Shown here one piece after another: positions 59,317 through 64,000 of a stretch of 64,000 nt of DNA (position 1 is its first letter; each line of letters begins with the position of its first letter). The notes under the pieces were generated by a model that saw nothing but the letters and a program-made list of their open reading frames with translations, did no database searches and was not told the DNA's origin. The stretch is from an uncultured Collinsella sp. (lineage in GTDB: Bacteria; Actinomycetota; Coriobacteriia; Coriobacteriales; Coriobacteriaceae), in assembly GCA_958418185.1 (NCBI GenBank), contig CATZEP010000003.1, positions 5,185-69,184 on the forward strand, read 5' to 3'. Position numbers and translations under genes: made by a program.

Positions 59317-61112
59317 CAAATGATGAGCACCGCTTGCGTCGAAAGACTCTGACCGTCATAGCTGTCGGCGTTATTGTCAGCGCTGTCTTGTTAGGCCTGT
59401 TGTATACGGTTGGAGCCCATCGCTGCCTCGAAAAAACGCTTGGGTTTGGCCAAGAAACCATGGTGTTTTTGGAAAACGCTTGCGAAAAATATGACCGCTA
59501 CGAACAGGGGAGAAAAGCCGAGGAGACGCACGATTTGCTCGCCGCGGTCGAATCGTTTGCGACGTTCCTGTCCTCTGATCGCGTTGAGGTTAACAACGAC
59601 CTTATCGAGCAATTTGTCCATGCCGAGAACCTTTCGGGGTTGATGGTCATGGACTCCGATGGTCATATGGCTGCCCACTACGACATCGATGGTCGCGATC
59701 CGCTCATGTTGTGGCGAGAGGAGCTGGCCTGTTCGCCGGTCGCATCGATGTATCAAGGTTCCAAAGTGACCTACTCAACTGTCGTCGAGCGCCGTGGTGT
59801 TGTTTTTGCCGTCTGTGCTGTTCCGTATGGCGACGGCGTTGCCCTGGCATACCGCTCATTTGTTCCCGACACGGCGGACGACTATTCATATGCCATAGCC
59901 GACGTGCTTTCGAACAGCACCTTCCACCAGGGTCCCACGGTGCTTGTTATGGAGGATGCGGAGATTGTCTCATCCAACAGTGCCGATGCTGACATGTCGC
60001 TCGCCCGACTCCTCACCAGCGCAGGGGTTGAGTGGAAAGACGACGGCCTGACGCCCATCGAATATCGAGGAGACAAATGGTACGCCGTGCGTGCGGCATA
60101 TAAGGACTACCGCCTGTTTGCGCTATATCCCAAATCTGAGGTCATGTCTGACAGGATTTCATTTGTCGCCGTCGGCGTTTTGGTGTGCCTTGCGTTTTGG
60201 GTCGTGGTGCTGTTGGCTCGGAATATCGTTGACCACCGCAATTTGGTCGAAAAAGATAAACAGCTCGGCATTATCAATGCCATAAGCGCCATCTACGATT
60301 CGACCTTCCTTTTGCATCTCGACACCCTTGAGATCGAGGGAATCAATATGTCGCCGGCGATAGCGAAGATATTTTCCGAGCACAACGAGGCATATGACTT
60401 TATGGACACGGTCTGCCGGGATATCGTGAGCCCCGAAAGCCGCGAAGCGGTTGTGGGACTCGTAGATATAAGTACGCTTCGTGAACGTATGGAGGGCGTA
60501 CCGTACTTGGCTGCCGAGGTGCGAGATTGTCGAGGCGCTTGGTACTCGCTACAGGTTGTCCCCCAGCATCGCGATGAGCAAGGCCGGCTGGAGTCGGTCG
60601 TCGTGGCGACGCACAACATATCGATGGTCAAGCATGCCGAGGAGCTGTCATACCAAGACAAACTGACGGGGCTTCGCAACCGCAACTATCTTGAATCGCG
60701 TGGAGATAGCCTGGTAAACGAGGGCTTGCCAGTGAGCGTGATTATGCTGGACTGCAATTATCTCAAGTGGACCAACGACATCTACGGTCACGAGATGGGG
60801 GATGAACTGCTGCGACGGACGGCGTCCGTGCTGCGGCGGGTGGCTGGTGCGGATTACCTGCCGATGCGCGTTGGCGGCGACGAGTTTTTGCTGGTTTGTC
60901 CCCATGCTGACAATGAGTCTGCGCTCGGGCTGGAACAGGATCTTCGTCTCGGTCTTGCCGCGGTAAGCGATGAGGCCCTGACAGTCAGCGCATCGATTGG
61001 CGTGGCGACCGTCGAGACGGCTGGAAATACGCTGGCCGATGTATATCGTGTCGCCGACCACAATATGTATCGGGAGAAGCGCATGGTCCACGCACAGGGT
61101 GCGGACTGCTAA
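59313..61112 (+). CDS. Membrane-bound diguanylate cyclase (GGDEF) with extracellular sensor
   Basis: The 599-residue protein has a first transmembrane helix (about 12-35), an extracytoplasmic sensor of about 240 residues (Cache-like by layout), and a second helix (about 283-302). A PAS-like segment comes next (about 330-445), then a GGDEF domain with intact GGDEF at 521-525 (RVGGDEFLLV) and LDCNYLKWTNDIYGHEMGD. It should make cyclic di-GMP from GTP. No EAL domain is present. The upstream solute-binding protein gene overlaps by 4 nt. Confidence 0.93.
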   Translation: MTNDEHRLRRKTLTVIAVGVIVSAVLLGLLYTVGAHRCLEKTLGFGQETMVFLENACEKYDRYEQGRKAEETHDLLAAVESFATFLSSDRVEVNNDLIEQFVHAENLSGLMVMDSDGHMAAHYDIDGRDPLMLWREELACSPVASMYQGSKVTYSTVVERRGVVFAVCAVPYGDGVALAYRSFVPDTADDYSYAIADVLSNSTFHQGPTVLVMEDAEIVSSNSADADMSLARLLTSAGVEWKDDGLTPIEYRGDKWYAVRAAYKDYRLFALYPKSEVMSDRISFVAVGVLVCLAFWVVVLLARNIVDHRNLVEKDKQLGIINAISAIYDSTFLLHLDTLEIEGINMSPAIAKIFSEHNEAYDFMDTVCRDIVSPESREAVVGLVDISTLRERMEGVPYLAAEVRDCRGAWYSLQVVPQHRDEQGRLESVVVATHNISMVKHAEELSYQDKLTGLRNRNYLESRGDSLVNEGLPVSVIMLDCNYLKWTNDIYGHEMGDELLRRTASVLRRVAGADYLPMRVGGDEFLLVCPHADNESALGLEQDLRLGLAAVSDEALTVSASIGVATVETAGNTLADVYRVADHNMYREKRMVHAQGADC

Positions 61113-61225
61113 TCTTATCCCCACCAGTCCATGCATCGTAGGATGTTGAATCGGTGCTTACGATAATAAGTCGGCCCAGGCGGGGATAATAGACGTCTGA
61201 AATTTCTTTCTGAGAGGGGATCTCA

Positions 61226-61489
61226 ATGATTAGTTTTGACTACAAGCCTCAGGGTGTATGTTCTCGCAATATCCACCTTGACCTTTCCGATGACGGCAAC
61301 AAGGTGGTGGGCGTTGAGTTTACCGGCGGCTGCGACGGCAATCTCAAGGCTATCTCCAAGCTGGTTGAGGGTGCTCCTGCCGATCGCGTAATCGAGGTTC
61401 TCGCCGGTAATACCTGCGGTATGAAAAAGACCTCCTGCGCCGACCAGCTTACCCGCGCTATCGAGGCCGCTCGCGCCGAGATCGCCTAA
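61226..61489 (+). CDS. TSCPD-domain protein
   Basis: The 87-residue protein has the pattern YKPQGVCSRNI, GGCDGNLKAISKLVEG, and CGMKKTSCADQLTRAI. It matches the TSCPD domain also found at the C-terminus of some ribonucleotide reductases, here with TSCAD in place of TSCPD. Four conserved cysteines suggest metal or redox chemistry. Function of the stand-alone form is unknown. GAGAGGGG precedes the ATG. Its stop overlaps the next start by one base (TAATG). Confidence 0.88.
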   Translation: MISFDYKPQGVCSRNIHLDLSDDGNKVVGVEFTGGCDGNLKAISKLVEGAPADRVIEVLAGNTCGMKKTSCADQLTRAIEAARAEIA

Positions 61490-62700
61490 TGGGTATCGCC
61501 GACCACATCAAGAACGGAATATCGCGCCGCGGCTTTGTGCTCGGTGGAGCTGCCGCGGGCGCTGCCACGGTACTTGCCGGATGCTCGAAAAAAACGGGCA
61601 CCAGCGACGATGCCGCCGGCGAGCCGCAGGTTATCAAAGATGACTCAAAAATCGTCTCGATTACGGATGAGTACGAGGCTGTCGAAATCGACCTCGAGCC
61701 TGCAGCTTCATGGACATTGCCTCTGGGTACGCTGCTGTACTACTGCGACGGCGATTACGCCGCGGCGATGATGGCGCCCGCATCGGCGCGGCATGCCAAC
61801 ACACTCGGTGTGCTCAACCTGGGTGACGGTTCGCTCACAACGCTCATCGAGGACCCCGTCGAAGGTGCAGGGTATTCGTTTTACGATGTCCGAGCCGGCG
61901 ATGGCGTGCTTGCTTGGGTCGAGATGAACTTTGCGAATGCATCATGGAAACTCTATGCGCAAAATACGGCAGGTGCGTCGCTTGTCGGCGATGTGGTCGA
62001 GCTCGACCGAGGCGGCAAGGACTACGACCCGCCGCTGTTTACGGCGTTCGAATCGTCCGTCATTTGGTACAAGATGCCTTCGGCGGGCGGCAAAAAGACG
62101 AGTCACGACTCGTATTGCTACCGTCGCTCGCTCGACGAGGCAAAGGCCGAGGCCATTTGGAAGTCAACGGGCCGCTTTGCATCCGCCCCGCGTGTGAGTG
62201 ACGGCATCTTGACCATTTCCCCGCGCGTGCGCAACGACGAGGGCGTCTACTACGGCATGACGGCGATCGACCTGACGGACGGCAACAATACCAAGAGGGC
62301 TCAGCTGGTCCTTCCCTCATCGGTGTCTCCCTTCGAGGTCGTATATATGGGCGACACGTTTGTGTTCTCCATCGAGGCCACCTATAGCGGCGTGGGGAGT
62401 CTAGGCAACATGGGCACCTATATCGGTAACGAGAATGGGACGTTCCTATTCCTGTCGCGCGAGCCGCTTGCGTGTGCTGCCGGCAGAAAAGGCAAATATC
62501 TGGTTAAGGTTCAGGCATCGCATTTTCTGATCGATACCTCCGCCAAAACCTATGGTTCGCTGCTGTCGCCCGACCGCGCTCTCGAATATGGCGATTATCC
62601 AGCTACGGCGGGTAAATCGAATACGTTTTTAACCTATGCCACGGTGCGTAATAGCCAAGGAATTCCCGAGACGGTTACCGCCCGCCTGTTCTCTCTTTAG
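61489..62700 (+). CDS. Tat-type exported lipoprotein of unknown function
   Basis: The 403-residue protein has a twin-arginine signal (ISRRGFVLGGAAAGAATVLAG) ending in a lipobox Cys (LAGC). The rest is beta-rich with repeated blade-like stretches and no helical domain, possibly a beta-propeller. No family is recognised. It overlaps the TSCPD gene by one base and is probably translated with it. Confidence 0.82.
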   Translation: MGIADHIKNGISRRGFVLGGAAAGAATVLAGCSKKTGTSDDAAGEPQVIKDDSKIVSITDEYEAVEIDLEPAASWTLPLGTLLYYCDGDYAAAMMAPASARHANTLGVLNLGDGSLTTLIEDPVEGAGYSFYDVRAGDGVLAWVEMNFANASWKLYAQNTAGASLVGDVVELDRGGKDYDPPLFTAFESSVIWYKMPSAGGKKTSHDSYCYRRSLDEAKAEAIWKSTGRFASAPRVSDGILTISPRVRNDEGVYYGMTAIDLTDGNNTKRAQLVLPSSVSPFEVVYMGDTFVFSIEATYSGVGSLGNMGTYIGNENGTFLFLSREPLACAAGRKGKYLVKVQASHFLIDTSAKTYGSLLSPDRALEYGDYPATAGKSNTFLTYATVRNSQGIPETVTARLFSL

Positions 62701-62852
62701 CGCCGAGGGGTTAAAAAGGCGTCAACGGGGGAATAAGCGCGTTGTAATTGTGAGTACCGCCCGCCGAGCCGCCGCACTGTAGCGGTGCTCGGTGGGCATA
62801 GGTGCGTTAAAATGGGCTTGTTCTTAGCTAATTGAGACAGGGGGGCCGTGTT

Positions 62853-63575
62853 ATGGCTTCAGATGCAAAAAAGATTCTGCTGGTCGAGGACGAGAAGGCA
62901 ATCCGTGACGCTGTCGCTGCCTATCTCGAGCGCGAGGGCTACTGGGTTGTTGGCGTTGGCGACGGCCAGTCTGCGATCGAGGAGTTCGAGAAGCACCAGT
63001 TCGACCTGGTTGTGCTCGACCTTATGCTCCCCAAGATTCCCGGCGAGCGCGTTTGCCGCACTATTCGCGATACCTCGGATGTGCCCATCATCATGCTCAC
63101 CGCCAAGGGCGAGATCGAGGATCGCATTATCGGTCTCGAGCTTGGTGCCGACGACTACCTGATCAAGCCGTTCTCGCCTCGCGAACTCGTCGCCCGCGTC
63201 CGTGCCCTGTTCCGCCGTGCTCACCAGGCCGATGAGCCCGCCGTTGAGGTGCTCGACTTTGGCGATCTGGTCATCGATATCTCGGGCCACAAGATTTTGG
63301 TCGAGGACAAGGAAGTGGACCTGACTGCTTCCGAGTTTAAGCTGCTCACCACGCTTGCTCGCCATCCCGGTCGCGTCTATAACCGCATGGAGCTGGTCGA
63401 GAAGGTGCTCGGCTACGACTTTGAGGGTTATGAGCGCACCATCGACAGCCATGTGAAGAACCTTCGCGCCAAGCTGGGTGATGACCCCAAGAAGCCTAAG
63501 TGGCTCTACACCGTTCACGGCGTCGGCTATCGCTTTGAGGCTCCGGCCAAGACCGATAAGTCGGACGAGAAATAG
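62853..63575 (+). CDS. OmpR-family response regulator
   Basis: The 240-residue protein has a receiver domain (ILLVEDEKAIRD, phosphoacceptor Asp in LVVLDLMLPK, conserved Lys in DYLIKPFSPREL) and a winged-helix DNA-binding domain (DLTASEFKLLTTLARHPGRV, YTVHGVGYRF). The start at 62853 follows a G-rich ribosome site. The histidine kinase gene begins 11 nt downstream, making a two-component operon. The regulated genes are not evident. Confidence 0.95.
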   Translation: MASDAKKILLVEDEKAIRDAVAAYLEREGYWVVGVGDGQSAIEEFEKHQFDLVVLDLMLPKIPGERVCRTIRDTSDVPIIMLTAKGEIEDRIIGLELGADDYLIKPFSPRELVARVRALFRRAHQADEPAVEVLDFGDLVIDISGHKILVEDKEVDLTASEFKLLTTLARHPGRVYNRMELVEKVLGYDFEGYERTIDSHVKNLRAKLGDDPKKPKWLYTVHGVGYRFEAPAKTDKSDEK

Positions 63576-63586
63576 GGAAATCACAT

Positions 63587-64000
63587 ATGACACCTGCGCG
63601 CTTTGAAATCGGACAAAAGCACAAGCAGGAGAACGAGGCGGGTTCCAAGGCGAGTTGGAACACGCCTCGTTCCGATTCACGGCCAGCGATGAGCTATCCC
63701 TCGCGCATGGCATTGGCTTTTGCCCTGACGTCGCTCATGACGGTATTGGTGCTGGTGGGCGTTGTCTCCGTTGTGTGGGGCACCGTCTTTTCGGATTACA
63801 CGCGCTCTAATATCGTCGAGATCGCCAATTCTGCTGCCGAAAAGCTTGCGACGTCGTATGAGGAAAACGGCAATTGGACTGCGGGCGAGCTGCGCACGGT
63901 CGCGACATCGAGTTTGGTGTCCGACGACCTGAGCATGCAGGTCGTCAACAAGAAAGGCGTTGTCGTCTATGATGACTCATGGCCTTCGGCAAGTGCGACC
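63587..64000 (+). CDS. Sensor histidine kinase, N-terminal part (cut by the window end)
   Basis: The open frame starts with ATG after AGGGAAA and stays open for 138 codons to the window end. It encodes a polar N-terminus of about 48 residues, a first transmembrane helix (ALAFALTSLMTVLVLVGVVS) and the start of an extracellular sensor region. Pairing with the response regulator supports a histidine kinase. Catalytic domains lie outside the window. Confidence 0.85.
   Translation, partial: MTPARFEIGQKHKQENEAGSKASWNTPRSDSRPAMSYPSRMALAFALTSLMTVLVLVGVVSVVWGTVFSDYTRSNIVEIANSAAEKLATSYEENGNWTAGELRTVATSSLVSDDLSMQVVNKKGVVVYDDSWPSASAT

Overview
The window looks like the chromosomal replication-origin region of a high-GC Coriobacteriia actinobacterium, most likely Collinsella or a close relative. 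This rests on the gene order around dnaA, the moderately high GC, GTG/TTG starts, LPxTG/LAxTG surface proteins and tandem WYL regulators. No marker-gene search was possible, so the genus is an inference.

Layout. At 0.1-2.0 kb lies an accessory edge with a DUF4143-type AAA+ ATPase, an orphan cell-wall sorting signal and a palindromic element. From 2.0 to 18.5 kb nearly everything is on the minus strand: carB and carA, an IS110-family insertion with a structured non-coding leader, an unknown membrane protein, an ABC exporter, a Nudix hydrolase, purD, purA, dnaB and the rplI, rpsR-ssb-rpsF group. From 18.9 to 21.5 kb are two tRNA-Ser genes, a TRIC/UPF0126-type channel and a bactofilin-like membrane protein on the plus strand. 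From 21.6 to 25.4 kb are typA, two unknown small proteins, a DUF151 nuclease-like protein and tRNA-Ile/Ala/Ile.

The origin core follows. On the minus strand it carries gyrA, gyrB, a DciA-like DUF721 gene, recF, dnaN, dnaA and a GHKL-ATPase/winged-helix gene next to dnaA. On the plus strand it carries rpmH, rnpA, yidD, yidC, jag, rsmG, three perfect parS sites, parA, parB and a small membrane protein. The strand switch at about 36.7 kb, DnaA-box-like clusters on both sides of the dnaA unit, a DnaA-trio-like tract at 33.38 kb and the parS cluster together mark oriC. The boxes read TTTTCAACA rather than TTATCCACA, and the DnaA recognition helix departs from the usual signature.

From 42 to 64 kb come rlmN, ddl, an exonuclease-DinG helicase facing a PafBC-like WYL pair, a large membrane protein whose M28-peptidase-like fold is split by about 650 low-complexity residues, and a thioester/SpaA-type LPATG adhesin. 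Then follow tRNA-Gly with tRNA-derived repeats, purB, a solute-binding protein coupled to a GGDEF diguanylate cyclase, a TSCPD protein with a Tat-type lipoprotein, and a two-component system cut by the window end. The most novel candidates are the GHKL/low-complexity/winged-helix protein inside a bipartite origin, the split M28-like protein, the tRNA-tail repeat elements and the IS110 leader as a possible bridge RNA.
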